Made by a program: the position numbers and the translations under genes. Below, piece by piece: positions 1-12,954 of a DNA stretch of 64,000 nt. The DNA is from Deltaproteobacteria bacterium. GTDB lineage: Bacteria; Myxococcota; JADLHZ01. The stretch covers positions 62,001 through 126,000 of the forward strand of contig JADLHZ010000151.1 of NCBI GenBank assembly GCA_020848545.1, written 5' to 3'. How positions within the stretch are numbered: position 1 is the first letter of the stretch; the number at the start of each line of letters is the position of its first letter. The notes beneath the pieces are model-generated. The model was not told the DNA's origin and did no database searches. It saw only the letters and a program-made list of their open reading frames with translations.

Positions 1-335
1 CCACGGGCGGCACCTTGTTTACCTTGCGCGGACGCGTCGGCGACTCGCCGCTCATCGGCTGCGGCGTCTTCGCAGGGCCGCGTGGCGCGGTCGCCTGCAC
101 CGGCGCCGGCGAGGAGATCGTGCGCCGCTTCTTGGCGAAGACGGTTTACGACGCCCTCGCCCGCGGCAACGGCGCCCGCGCCACGATCGATGCGGCGCTC
201 GCCGAGATCCCGGCCGCGATCCCGATGGGCATCCTCGCGGTGACCTCAACCGAGCATGCGCACGGGTGCAATCGTGAGATGCCCGTCGGTGTCGCGGCGC
301 GCCCCAAAGTTGCCCCTGCGCCGCGCCGCGGCTAA
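1..335 (+). CDS. Isoaspartyl peptidase / type 2 L-asparaginase, 3' end (partial)
   Basis: The frame is open from the window edge (codons start at base 3) to a TAA at 333-335. The first visible residues are TGGTLFTLRGRVGDSPLIG. This matches the GRVGDSP signature just downstream of the catalytic Thr in Ntn-hydrolase asparaginase/isoaspartyl peptidases, which hydrolyse beta-aspartyl (isoAsp) peptides and asparagine after self-cleavage into alpha and beta chains. The later segment with TGAGEEIVRR fits the family's TGxGE motif. The catalytic Thr and the whole alpha chain lie outside the window, so activity cannot be judged. The last ~30 residues are Arg/Pro/Ala-rich and not recognisably conserved. 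The gene ends 9 bases before the thioesterase start, so the two may be cotranscribed. Confidence 0.8.
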   Translation, partial: TGGTLFTLRGRVGDSPLIGCGVFAGPRGAVACTGAGEEIVRRFLAKTVYDALARGNGARATIDAALAEIPAAIPMGILAVTSTEHAHGCNREMPVGVAARPKVAPAPRRG

Positions 336-344
336 CTCTATGGA

Positions 345-1100
345 GTGATCGATAGTCCCTGGTTCGTGGGTTTCCGTCCGGTTCTGGCGCCCGCGCTGCG
401 TTGGTTCGCTTTTCCGCACGCGGGCGGCGCCGCGTCGGCGTTTCGTCCACTCTCCATCGCGTTGCCCCCGTCCATCGAGCTCGTCGGGGTACAGCCCCCA
501 GGGCGCTGGAATCGGATCAAGGAAGCGCCGCACCGTCGCGTGCTCGATCTCGTCGATGCGATGTTCGCGCCGTTCGTGAGCGCTGCCGCCGAGGCCCCGT
601 TCGCGCTGTGGGGCCACAGCCTCGGCGCGCTCGTCGCGTTCGAGCTCGCGCGGCGGCTGCAACGCGAGGGAAAGCCGGCGCCTCGGCTGCTGCTCGTGTC
701 GGCGCGCCGTGACCCGACGCTGGCCCCGCTCGGCGCGCCGATGGCCCACCTCGACGACGAGGCGTTCATCAACGCAGTCGATGAGCGCTACGGCGGTATC
801 AATCCCGCGGTGCGCGCCGACAAAGAGATGATGGCGCTCACGCTGCCCGCGCTGCGCGCCGACATGGAGATGTACGAGACGTACCGCGCGTCCGACGGCG
901 ACAAGCTCCTCGCGCCGATCGTCGCTCTGCGAGGGGTCGCCGACCCGATCACCAGCGAGGAAACGGTCGCCGGGTGGGCGGCGCAGACGCGCGCTGGGTT
1001 CCAGGCGACGGTCTTTTCAGGGGGCCACTTCTTCCCCTTCGACGCGAGCAACAAGGCCACCCTGATCGAGCTCCTGCGGACGGCCGAGCTTCGCGCGTGA
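345..1100 (+). CDS. Type II thioesterase (alpha/beta hydrolase)
   Basis: A 251-aa protein with the layout of GrsT/RifR-type type II thioesterases, which remove aberrant acyl groups from carrier proteins of polyketide or nonribosomal peptide synthases. Visible motifs are FPHAGGAASAF near residues 23-33 (oxyanion region), the nucleophile elbow GHSLGA with Ser92, a late Asp in GVADPITS, and the catalytic His in SGGHFFPF. Length is normal for the family. The GTG start at 345 follows the asparaginase stop by 9 bases. No PKS or NRPS gene is visible, so the partner is unknown. The stop overlaps the next GTG start (GTGA), which suggests translational coupling to the DUF4388 gene. Confidence 0.85.
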   Translation: MIDSPWFVGFRPVLAPALRWFAFPHAGGAASAFRPLSIALPPSIELVGVQPPGRWNRIKEAPHRRVLDLVDAMFAPFVSAAAEAPFALWGHSLGALVAFELARRLQREGKPAPRLLLVSARRDPTLAPLGAPMAHLDDEAFINAVDERYGGINPAVRADKEMMALTLPALRADMEMYETYRASDGDKLLAPIVALRGVADPITSEETVAGWAAQTRAGFQATVFSGGHFFPFDASNKATLIELLRTAELRA

Positions 1101-2401
1101 GCACGTCGCCGCCAGACGGGCTCACGGGCAACTTCGCTCTCGCTGAGCTGCCGCGGATCCTCATCGCACCGTGTCGCGCGCAATTGAGCGGCGCGCTTTG
1201 GCTCGAGCACGGCGAAAGCGCGCGCCGCATCGTCTACTCGAACGGCTGGCCGATCGCGGCGGCGTCGAACCTCGCCGATGAGCAAATCGAAGCGCACTTG
1301 CTCAACGGCAACCACCTGAGCCCGCCGAACCTGCAAAAAGCGATCTCCCACGCTGCAAAGAAGAAGATCGACCTGCAGCAAGCGCTTTCCGAGTTGCAGC
1401 TCCTGTCGAAGACGACCTTCGTCGATCAGCTGCTGGAGCTGCGCAAGCGCATCGTCACGAACGCCCTGCAGGGACCCTGCAAGACGCGCTTCGAGCCGAG
1501 CGCGGCCGATCCGATCGGCTTCTCGTCCCTCCCCCTGCTCGAGTGTTGCACGCGCGCCGTCAGCCGCTGGTCGCCGCAGGATCAGCAAGCCGTCCTCGCG
1601 GCCGTCGGCAACCGCGCGCTCTCCGTGCACACCGCCGACGCCGAGCTCGCGATGACGCTCGGGGCGCCGAAGACTTTGCTCGCGCTGATGCAGAGCTTGA
1701 CCAAGGAGCCGAAGCCCGCCTCCCAGGTCGCTGCGAACGCGCGCACCGACCTCATCGCCGCGGTCGCGACCCGCCTCGTGCAGCCGCCGCAAGACATGAA
1801 GCCGATGGACGGTCCGCTCGACCGCGAGCTGAACGACGCCATCGCCAAGGTTCAACAGACGAGCCGCGGCGACTGGGAGCCGATCCTGCCAGCGGCCGTC
1901 GAGCGTCGTGGGCTGAGCCCGCGCCTGCTCGCAGCCGCGGTCGCGATCACCGCGCTCGTCAGCGTCGGCTTGACGTGGACGCTCGCTCGTTCGCCGCCGC
2001 CGCCATCACCATCCGTCGAGGCACCGCCGCCGGAGCCGCCGCCGAGCTCGCAGCCGGTGATGCCTTCGGTGCTCGCCGTCGCCGCCGACCGGGTCAAGCA
2101 GCAGAGCAAGCCAAAGCTCAGCGAAGAAGATCAGGCCCGACTCGAAGCGTTGCTCAAGCGCGGCAACGCTTGGATGAAGAAGAAGAAGGCGGACGCAGCG
2201 ATCAAGGAGTACAAGCTCGCCCTCGAGGTCGATCCGTCATCAGCCGCGGCGCACCGCGCGCTGGGCATCGCCTACACCAAGACGGGTGAGGCCGAACAGG
2301 CGGTGTTCGAGTTCAAGCTCTACCTTCGCTTGTCGCCGTTCGCCGACGACGCCGACGCCGTCAAAGACCTCATCGATAACTTCGAGAAGCGCGCTCGTTG
2401 A
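1097..2401 (+). CDS. DUF4388/PATAN-like protein with one TM segment and TPR tail
   Basis: I start this at GTG 1097, which overlaps the thioesterase stop (GTGA); the open frame reaches further upstream only as out-of-frame overlap with that gene. The 434-aa product opens with a region resembling DUF4388/PATAN domains, which are common in myxobacterial regulators (GNFALAELPRILI near residue 10, then EHGESARRIVYSNGWPIAA). A long alpha-helical middle follows, then a hydrophobic segment near residues 275-297 (LLAAAVAITALVSVGLTWTLA), a Pro-rich linker, and a C-terminal TPR-like pair (WMKKKKADAAIKEYKLALEV; AHRALGIAYTKTGEAEQAVF). I infer a membrane-anchored scaffold or regulator whose TPR part lies across the membrane from the DUF4388 part. 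The partner is unknown. It converges with the GGDEF gene 8 bases downstream. Confidence 0.75.
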   Translation: MSTSPPDGLTGNFALAELPRILIAPCRAQLSGALWLEHGESARRIVYSNGWPIAAASNLADEQIEAHLLNGNHLSPPNLQKAISHAAKKKIDLQQALSELQLLSKTTFVDQLLELRKRIVTNALQGPCKTRFEPSAADPIGFSSLPLLECCTRAVSRWSPQDQQAVLAAVGNRALSVHTADAELAMTLGAPKTLLALMQSLTKEPKPASQVAANARTDLIAAVATRLVQPPQDMKPMDGPLDRELNDAIAKVQQTSRGDWEPILPAAVERRGLSPRLLAAAVAITALVSVGLTWTLARSPPPPSPSVEAPPPEPPPSSQPVMPSVLAVAADRVKQQSKPKLSEEDQARLEALLKRGNAWMKKKKADAAIKEYKLALEVDPSSAAAHRALGIAYTKTGEAEQAVFEFKLYLRLSPFADDADAVKDLIDNFEKRAR

Positions 2402-2408
2402 GCGGCGC

Positions 2409-3395
2409 TCAGCGAAACATCTCGACGCGATTGCGGCCTTTCCCTTTCGCCGTATAGAGCGCGCGATCCGCCGCCTTGAACAGCTCCTCTTCGGACACCG
2501 CGTGGCGAGGGCAGGCGGCGACCCCGGCGCTGAAGGTCGTGTGCAGCCCGTCGGTCTCCTGCGTGCGGCGCAGGCGATCGACGACCACCATGGCGTCCTC
2601 CACGTTGGTCTCGGGCAAGACGAGGGCGAACTCCTCGCCGCCGATCCGCGCGACCGTGTCGACGGTGCGCGTCTGCGCCGTGAGGATGCGGGAAACCGTG
2701 CGCAGGGCGTCGTCGCCGGCTTGATGGCCGAGCTTGTCGTTCACTTGCTTGAAGTGGTCGAGGTCGATAACGACGAGCGACATCTCGCGCTTGAAGCGGA
2801 TCGCGCGCTGCACCTCGCGCGTGAGCTGCTCATCGAACACGCGCCGGTTGTGCAGCATCGTCAGCGGATCGGTGCGCGCCAAGGTCGAGACCTGCTGCAG
2901 CGCGCGGTTCAGCGCTTCGTTGGCGCGATGCAAGTCTGCCGTGCGGCGTTGCACCTCTTGCTGCAGGAGCTCGGCGCGGCGGCGCTCGCGGTCGAGCAGA
3001 CCCTTGTAGTTGTTTTGCATCCGGCTCTCGGCCGTGACGTCGCGATAGATCTCGATGCACGCGTAGGCATGGAGCCGCTCGTCGACCAACGGAATGGCGA
3101 GCAAGTTCACCGTCAGATCGCGCTTGCTCGAGCCGACCTCGTCGATGCGGATGCTCTTGCCAGTCTCCATCGCCCGCTGCGAAAGACAGCCGTCCTTTTC
3201 GCACACCGTGAGCCCGAAGTGCTCGTGACACATCCGCGCGTGCGGATCTTTCTTCATGGCGCGCGGGCTGAGCTCAGCGAGCTGCAGGTACGCGCGGTTG
3301 TAGTGCAGCACCTCGAGGTCCGGCCCAACGAGCGCCGCCGCATCGAACGAGGTGTCGATGAAGACGTTGACGAGCGGGTGGATCTCCGTGGTCAT
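2409..3395 (-). CDS. PAS-GGDEF diguanylate cyclase
   Basis: A 328-aa cytoplasmic protein: a PAS-like sensor at about residues 8-120, a coiled coil at about 125-170, and a GGDEF domain at about 172-328. The active-site loop is GGEEF (residues 252-256) and an intact inhibitory I-site RTVD (243-246) lies exactly five residues upstream. Both are canonical, so it should make c-di-GMP and be product-inhibited. The PAS part carries C56, C65 and C70 in CHEHFGLTVCEKDGC; the histidine kinase at 4913 has nearly the same cysteine pattern, suggesting a shared redox or metal signal. It is the last gene of a minus-strand trio with the STAS and HATPase genes (15-base gap to the STAS gene). Confidence 0.92.
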   Translation of the reverse strand: MTTEIHPLVNVFIDTSFDAAALVGPDLEVLHYNRAYLQLAELSPRAMKKDPHARMCHEHFGLTVCEKDGCLSQRAMETGKSIRIDEVGSSKRDLTVNLLAIPLVDERLHAYACIEIYRDVTAESRMQNNYKGLLDRERRRAELLQQEVQRRTADLHRANEALNRALQQVSTLARTDPLTMLHNRRVFDEQLTREVQRAIRFKREMSLVVIDLDHFKQVNDKLGHQAGDDALRTVSRILTAQTRTVDTVARIGGEEFALVLPETNVEDAMVVVDRLRRTQETDGLHTTFSAGVAACPRHAVSEEELFKAADRALYTAKGKGRNRVEMFR

Positions 3396-3410
3396 GGCGT
3401 TTGCGCCTCG

Positions 3411-3881
3411 TCATTGCTGACGAAACGCCAAGTAGCTCTCCGGTAAGTCGTCGAACTCCATCGTTTCTTTGCAGTTGGGACACGCGACCGGCGCCTCGAG
3501 ATCTGGCGTAGGGTTCGCTTTGAAGTCGACGAGCTTCGCCTCTTCGGTGTCGCACGAGGGGCAGATGTACGGCGCGAAGACGGAGTGCACCTCCGCACGA
3601 TCGGCGAAGTTCGCGATCATGTTGAGCTGCTGGACGATGGCGACCGAGCAGCGCTCGAAGTTGATGCGCGCGCCGTCCTTGCGCAACGCCGTCATGAAGT
3701 TGATCCACTCGCGCACCCCCGTCGAGTTGATGCGCTTGATCCCGGCGAGGTCGAGGGTGAGGAGCAGAGGCTTCTCGCTCAAGATCGCGTTGAACTCGCT
3801 GTCTTCGGTGATGTCGCCAGACAGCTCCGCCCACAACCCCGAGGGCCGCTTTTCGACTTTCACGTTCAAAGAGTTGGCCAT
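3411..3881 (-). CDS. STAS domain protein with C-terminal zinc ribbon
   Basis: A 156-aa protein. Residues ~1-98 form a STAS (anti-sigma-factor antagonist type) domain, with the central stretch LDLAGIKRINSTGVREW; Ser53 in NSTG sits where SpoIIAA-type antagonists are phosphorylated. Residues 101-156 carry two CxxC knuckles, CPSC (107-110) and CPNC (134-137), a likely zinc ribbon that ordinary STAS antagonists lack. The gene follows the receiver-like/HATPase gene by 7 bases, so I infer that the HATPase protein binds or phosphorylates this STAS protein in a partner-switching pair. No sigma factor is adjacent. Start at ATG 3881 is preceded by a weak GTGAAGA-type ribosome site. Confidence 0.82.
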   Translation of the reverse strand: MANSLNVKVEKRPSGLWAELSGDITEDSEFNAILSEKPLLLTLDLAGIKRINSTGVREWINFMTALRKDGARINFERCSVAIVQQLNMIANFADRAEVHSVFAPYICPSCDTEEAKLVDFKANPTPDLEAPVACPNCKETMEFDDLPESYLAFRQQ

Positions 3882-3888
3882 TTGTTCT

Positions 3889-4866
3889 TCACCCGTCGAC
3901 GACGAAAATGTTGAAGGACTTACCTTTGGTCACGAAGTCTTTGTACGTGCCGCTGATGTCGATGAGCCCGATCATCTCGGTCGTGCTCCCCGGCTTGATG
4001 TTGATCACGAAGTGCGAGAGCGCGTCCAAGATCTGGTAGAAGCCGAGCCCCGCGCCCCCTGCCTTGTTGTCGACCTGACCGTCGCCCCGGCGAAAGCACT
4101 TCGCCAGATATTCGATGATGGTCGAGCGGGTCAGCGAGCCGAAGGGATCCGAAATCGAGACGCCGAGGCGGCGGGCGTCGCAACAGACTTTCAGATTGAT
4201 GACCTCGTCGGGCTCGAGCTCGATGCGCTGCGTACGCGACGTGCTCGCGTAGCGATACTTGCCGTCGGCGTCGACCGGCGAGTTGTAGAGCGCGTTCGTG
4301 ACGAACTCGTCCACGACCGTCTCGAAGAGATTGGCGAGGCGCTGGGGGATGCCGAGCTGCGACGCGTACTCCTGCATCTGGGCGAGGAGCGCGTCCTTTT
4401 CGGCCGACTTGTTGATCCGCGCGGTCCGCGTTGGCACGCCCCAGACGAAGTACTTCTCGAGGCCGAAGATGTCGCGGCGCAAGATCTTCTGGCAGGTGAC
4501 GATGAGCCCATCGACGTCGAGCTCGTCGTCGCCGCTCGTGGCCAGCAGGTTGGTGAGCGACTTCGTGCCGAACATGTTCGGCAGCCCGGCGCGCATCGTC
4601 CCGGCCGAGAGCAAGAGCACCTTCGGCTCGCTGTGCGCCGCGCTGAACTCCTGCAGGCGCTGGAGATCACCGGCGTCGAGGCCCTCGTAGTGCGCGACGA
4701 TCAGATTGTACGGCGCCCCGCCTTCGAGCGCGCCGAGCGTCTCGCGAGTTTCTGGCGCGCCGATGACGCGCGTGATGATCTGGCGCAAATGTTTCTGTCG
4801 CTTTGGATCCGCATCGATGAGCAGTACGCGACGCGTCGCCTCCGACAGCTGAAGGATGGGGCTCAT
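3889..4866 (-). CDS. Degenerate receiver-like domain + HATPase regulator
   Basis: A 325-aa protein. The N-terminal ~110 residues look like a receiver fold (RRVLLIDADPKRQKHL), but the strand that should carry the phosphoacceptor Asp reads LIVAHYEGLDAG, so phosphorylation there is doubtful. The middle DIFGLEKYFVWG segment is shared with the paralogue at 12955. The C-terminal half is a GHKL-type ATPase: N-box VVDEFVTNALYNSP, G1-like ISDPFG, and G2 GGAGLGFYQ. There is no histidine-kinase H-box, so it resembles serine-kinase anti-sigma proteins rather than a sensor kinase. It is the first gene of the STAS/GGDEF trio, divergent from the kinase at 4913 with only 46 bases between starts. Confidence 0.78.
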   Translation of the reverse strand: MSPILQLSEATRRVLLIDADPKRQKHLRQIITRVIGAPETRETLGALEGGAPYNLIVAHYEGLDAGDLQRLQEFSAAHSEPKVLLLSAGTMRAGLPNMFGTKSLTNLLATSGDDELDVDGLIVTCQKILRRDIFGLEKYFVWGVPTRTARINKSAEKDALLAQMQEYASQLGIPQRLANLFETVVDEFVTNALYNSPVDADGKYRYASTSRTQRIELEPDEVINLKVCCDARRLGVSISDPFGSLTRSTIIEYLAKCFRRGDGQVDNKAGGAGLGFYQILDALSHFVINIKPGSTTEMIGLIDISGTYKDFVTKGKSFNIFVVDG

Positions 4867-4912
4867 GAAAATCTGGATGCCTCGATGAAAAGAGTAGACG
4901 CCGGCTGATGGC
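4867..4912. promoter_or_regulatory. Short divergent intergenic region between HATPase regulator and PAS kinase
   Basis: Only 46 bases separate the ATG of the minus-strand regulator (4866) from the GTG of the kinase (4913), so both promoters must lie here or overlap the 5' ends of the genes. I see no clear -35/-10 pair or palindrome. An alternative kinase start, ATG 4922, would enlarge the region by 9 bases. Confidence 0.4.
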
Positions 4913-6274
4913 GTGTCAAAAATGGTTCAAGGAAGCAGCTTGCCCGGAAAAAAAGGCACAGACGGACGTTCAGATGACCGACTCGCCGGCGCGTTGGCGC
5001 ACACCGGCATCGACGTCCTGCTCGAGGGCTTGCCCGACGCCGCAGTGATCGTCGACCTCGACCTCATGCCGATGGCGTGGAACTCGGCGTACGCACATAT
5101 GAGCGGGCTGCGCTCGCGCCGCTTCGCCGAAGAGGCTGAGAACAGTCACTGCCACGAGCTGCTCACGCTCGGGATCTGCAAGACCGAGTGCTTGGCGCGA
5201 CGCGCGGCGAGTGGCAAGCGCCCGATGCGCGTCGACGAGATCGCGGCAGTGCAAGCCAAGGTGAAAGACCCCGCGCAGCTGACGTTGGTCGTGCAAGCGA
5301 TCCCGCTGACCAATGCGGCGAACGAGGTATACGCCGTCCTCGAGCTGTACCGCGACGTCACCGCCGAGGCCGGCATTCAAACCCGCTACAAGGCGCTGCT
5401 CGAGAACGAGAAGCGGCGCGCCGAAGAGCTCGAGCGGATCGTCGAGCAGCGAACGCAGGAATTGCGTCACTCGCTCGCCGAGCTCCAATCGACGCAGGCT
5501 CAGCTCATCCAAGCCGAGAAGCTGTCGTCGCTCGGGCGCTTGGTCTCGGGCATCGCGCACGAGCTGAACAACCCTCTGAATTTCGTGTATGCCAACCTCG
5601 ACTTCCTCGACAGCTACGTGAAGGATCTCGTCGACTACATCGGCGAGCTCGAGCGCGACGGCACCAGCGCGCGTCGAGACCTCGACTACATGAAGAACGA
5701 CGTGAAGAAGGTCGCCGGCACGATCCGCGAAGGTGCCGAGCGGGCGATCCGCATCGTCAAGGACCTGCGAACCTTCTCGCACACCGGCACGCACACGGGC
5801 GAGGCCGTCGATCTTCGCGCGTGCATCGACTCCGTCCAGAGCTTGCTGCACCACGAGCTGAGCCGGTCCAAGGTCACCATCGATGTGCAGCTGCCGCCGC
5901 AGATGCCCATGGTGTTCGCCAATCAGCCGCAGGTCGAGCAGGTGCTCATCAACCTGCTGACCAACGCGGCCCACGCGATGGCGCCCGCAGGTGGCATCGT
6001 CGAGATCGCGGGGCGGGAGGCGTTCGACGACGTGTGCTTGACGCTGACCGACAACGGCACCGGCATCCGCGCCGAGAACCTGTCACGGCTCTTCGATCCC
6101 TTCTTCACGACGAAGCCGGTTGGGCAAGGCACCGGGCTCGGACTATCGATCTCGCGCTCGATCATGCTGTCGTGGGGCGGCAGCATCAAGGCGACGAATA
6201 CGCCAGGTAAGGGGGCGTGCTTCTCGCTGCACTTCCAGCGCGCGGCTACAGGATCCGGCGCAAGTAAACGTTGA
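4913..6274 (+). CDS. PAS-domain sensor histidine kinase
   Basis: A 453-aa soluble kinase: a PAS-like sensor at about residues 30-155, a coiled coil (ALLENEKRRAEELERIVEQR), a HisKA domain with H-box GIAHELNNPLNF (His216), and an HATPase with N-box QVLINLLTNAAHAM, G1 DNGTGI, F-box FDPFFTTK and G2 GQGTGLGLS. All catalytic boxes are intact. The sensor has C80, C89 and C93 (CHELLTLGICKTEC), mirroring the diguanylate cyclase at 2409. No TM segment is visible. Candidate partners are the stand-alone receivers at 7060, 15256 and 15969. The 3' end overlaps the convergent metallophosphoesterase by 29 bases. Start at GTG 4913; ATG 4922 is possible. Confidence 0.93.
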   Translation: MSKMVQGSSLPGKKGTDGRSDDRLAGALAHTGIDVLLEGLPDAAVIVDLDLMPMAWNSAYAHMSGLRSRRFAEEAENSHCHELLTLGICKTECLARRAASGKRPMRVDEIAAVQAKVKDPAQLTLVVQAIPLTNAANEVYAVLELYRDVTAEAGIQTRYKALLENEKRRAEELERIVEQRTQELRHSLAELQSTQAQLIQAEKLSSLGRLVSGIAHELNNPLNFVYANLDFLDSYVKDLVDYIGELERDGTSARRDLDYMKNDVKKVAGTIREGAERAIRIVKDLRTFSHTGTHTGEAVDLRACIDSVQSLLHHELSRSKVTIDVQLPPQMPMVFANQPQVEQVLINLLTNAAHAMAPAGGIVEIAGREAFDDVCLTLTDNGTGIRAENLSRLFDPFFTTKPVGQGTGLGLSISRSIMLSWGGSIKATNTPGKGACFSLHFQRAATGSGASKR

Positions 6275-7052
6275 TGTCTTCGCCGCGCCACTGCCGCGGA
6301 TAGCCGAGCGACACTTCTTCGAAGCGGACGCCGTCGATGTGTCGCGTGCCGCGCATGTGCAGATGGCCGGAGACGACGACCTCGGCACGAAAACGCGTGT
6401 GCCAAGACTCGGTGAGCCGCGTGCCGCACCAGATAGAGAAGCGCGGGATCGCCGGCAGAAAGACGAGATCGTAGCGCAAAGGAAAGTGGTTGATGATCAC
6501 GGTCGGTTCGCTGATCGCGCTCAACCTTCGCTCGGCGTCCTCCACGCGCGCGTGACACCACGCGGTCTTCGTCGCGTGAGGATCGCTGTGCAGCCGATAC
6601 TCGTCGCTGCACATGAGCCCGGCCTCGCGCGCCCATTCGATCGCGCCGTCGTCGGGCACCTCCGGCGGCCGAAACGAATAGTCGTAGAGCAGAAAGAGCG
6701 GCGCGATCACCCGCGCGCCGCTGGACGTCGCGAAGCGTGGAAAAGGATCCTCGGGCGTCAGAACACCGTGCTTGCGAGCTAGGGCGACGACGGCGTCGTA
6801 CTTCGCTTGCCCGCGGAGCTCGGGTGCGTCGTCCATCGACCACAGCTCGTGGTTGCCCGGCACCCAGATGACGCGCGCGAAGCGCTCGGTCGCCGCGACG
6901 AACGACCGCTCGAGGTCGGCGAGCTTCTCGGCGATGTCGCCGGCGAGGATCAGCCAATCGTTGGGGCGCGCGCGCAAGGTCTCGAAGAGGCGCCGGTTCT
7001 GCTCATAGGCGAGGTGGAGATCACTGATCGCCCAAAGCTGCGGCGACGTCAC
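6246..7052 (-). CDS. Calcineurin-like metallophosphoesterase
   Basis: A 268-aa protein with the complete metallophosphoesterase signature in order: SDLHLAYEQN (D-x-H, residues ~10-12), LAGDIAEK (GD), PGNHELW (GNHE), the INHFPLRYD histidine, and the terminal GHLHMRG (GHxH). These are the two-metal ligands and catalytic His of the calcineurin-like superfamily; the substrate (phosphoprotein, nucleotide or phospholipid) cannot be told from sequence. No signal peptide. It starts at GTG 7052, 7 bases after the stop of the response regulator transcribed in the same direction, so the two are probably cotranscribed. Its 3' end overlaps the histidine kinase tail by 29 bases. Confidence 0.9.
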   Translation of the reverse strand: MTSPQLWAISDLHLAYEQNRRLFETLRARPNDWLILAGDIAEKLADLERSFVAATERFARVIWVPGNHELWSMDDAPELRGQAKYDAVVALARKHGVLTPEDPFPRFATSSGARVIAPLFLLYDYSFRPPEVPDDGAIEWAREAGLMCSDEYRLHSDPHATKTAWCHARVEDAERRLSAISEPTVIINHFPLRYDLVFLPAIPRFSIWCGTRLTESWHTRFRAEVVVSGHLHMRGTRHIDGVRFEEVSLGYPRQWRGEDINVYLRRIL

Positions 7053-7059
7053 GAGTGAC

Positions 7060-7437
7060 TCAGAGCTTCGACGCGAAGCGATCGACCGTCCGCACGAGAT
7101 CGAGCGCGCGCCAGGGCTTCGGCACGATGCCGCGGACGAGCCCTTCTTGCCACATGTCGATGACTTCCTTCAGCTCGGGGAAGGCGGTGACCATGATGAC
7201 CTGCGGCTTGTAGCCGCGTTTGTGAATCTCTCGCACGAACTCGGTCCCGCTCATCTGCGGCATCGATTGGTCGACGAGCAACACGTGCACCTGATGACCG
7301 GCCGCGAGATAGACGAGCGCGTCAGCCGCAGACGTCGCCACGTGCACGTCGTACTGAGGGTACGCGCGAAAGGTGCGCTGCAAGAGCTCGTTGTTCAGCG
7401 TCTCGTCGTCGACCGCCAGAATGTTGATCTTTTGCAA
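7060..7437 (-). CDS. Single-domain response regulator
   Basis: A 125-aa stand-alone receiver. I place the start at TTG 7437 (LQKINILAVDDE); the open frame extends much further upstream, but only as a mirror of the carboxylase gene. Acidic pocket DDE in ILAVDDETLN, phosphoacceptor Asp in LLVDQSMPQMSG, the switch Thr in MVTAF and Lys in PKPW are all present. The MPQMSG and PKPWR segments resemble receivers of c-di-GMP or HD-GYP regulators, but no output domain is encoded. It is followed at 7 bases by the metallophosphoesterase and lies near the PAS kinase, a plausible phosphodonor. The start has no obvious ribosome site, so it could lie a few codons away. Confidence 0.85.
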   Translation of the reverse strand: MQKINILAVDDETLNNELLQRTFRAYPQYDVHVATSAADALVYLAAGHQVHVLLVDQSMPQMSGTEFVREIHKRGYKPQVIMVTAFPELKEVIDMWQEGLVRGIVPKPWRALDLVRTVDRFASKL

Positions 7438-7503
7438 GCACGACTCCGCGCTGCCCGTGCGCGATTGTTGAACTCGGGTCACTTGAGTGTTTACCTCATC
7501 TGT

Positions 7504-12912
<5,409 letters not shown>

Positions 12913-12954
12913 GGAATCGGTGCGCGTGCGAAGCGCAGCCATTAGGATGTCCGC

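Noticed and set aside
974-1096. N-terminal extension of the DUF4388 gene
   Set aside because: Those 41 codons overlap the thioesterase in another frame; GTG 1097 gives a clean GTGA junction and a plausible domain start.
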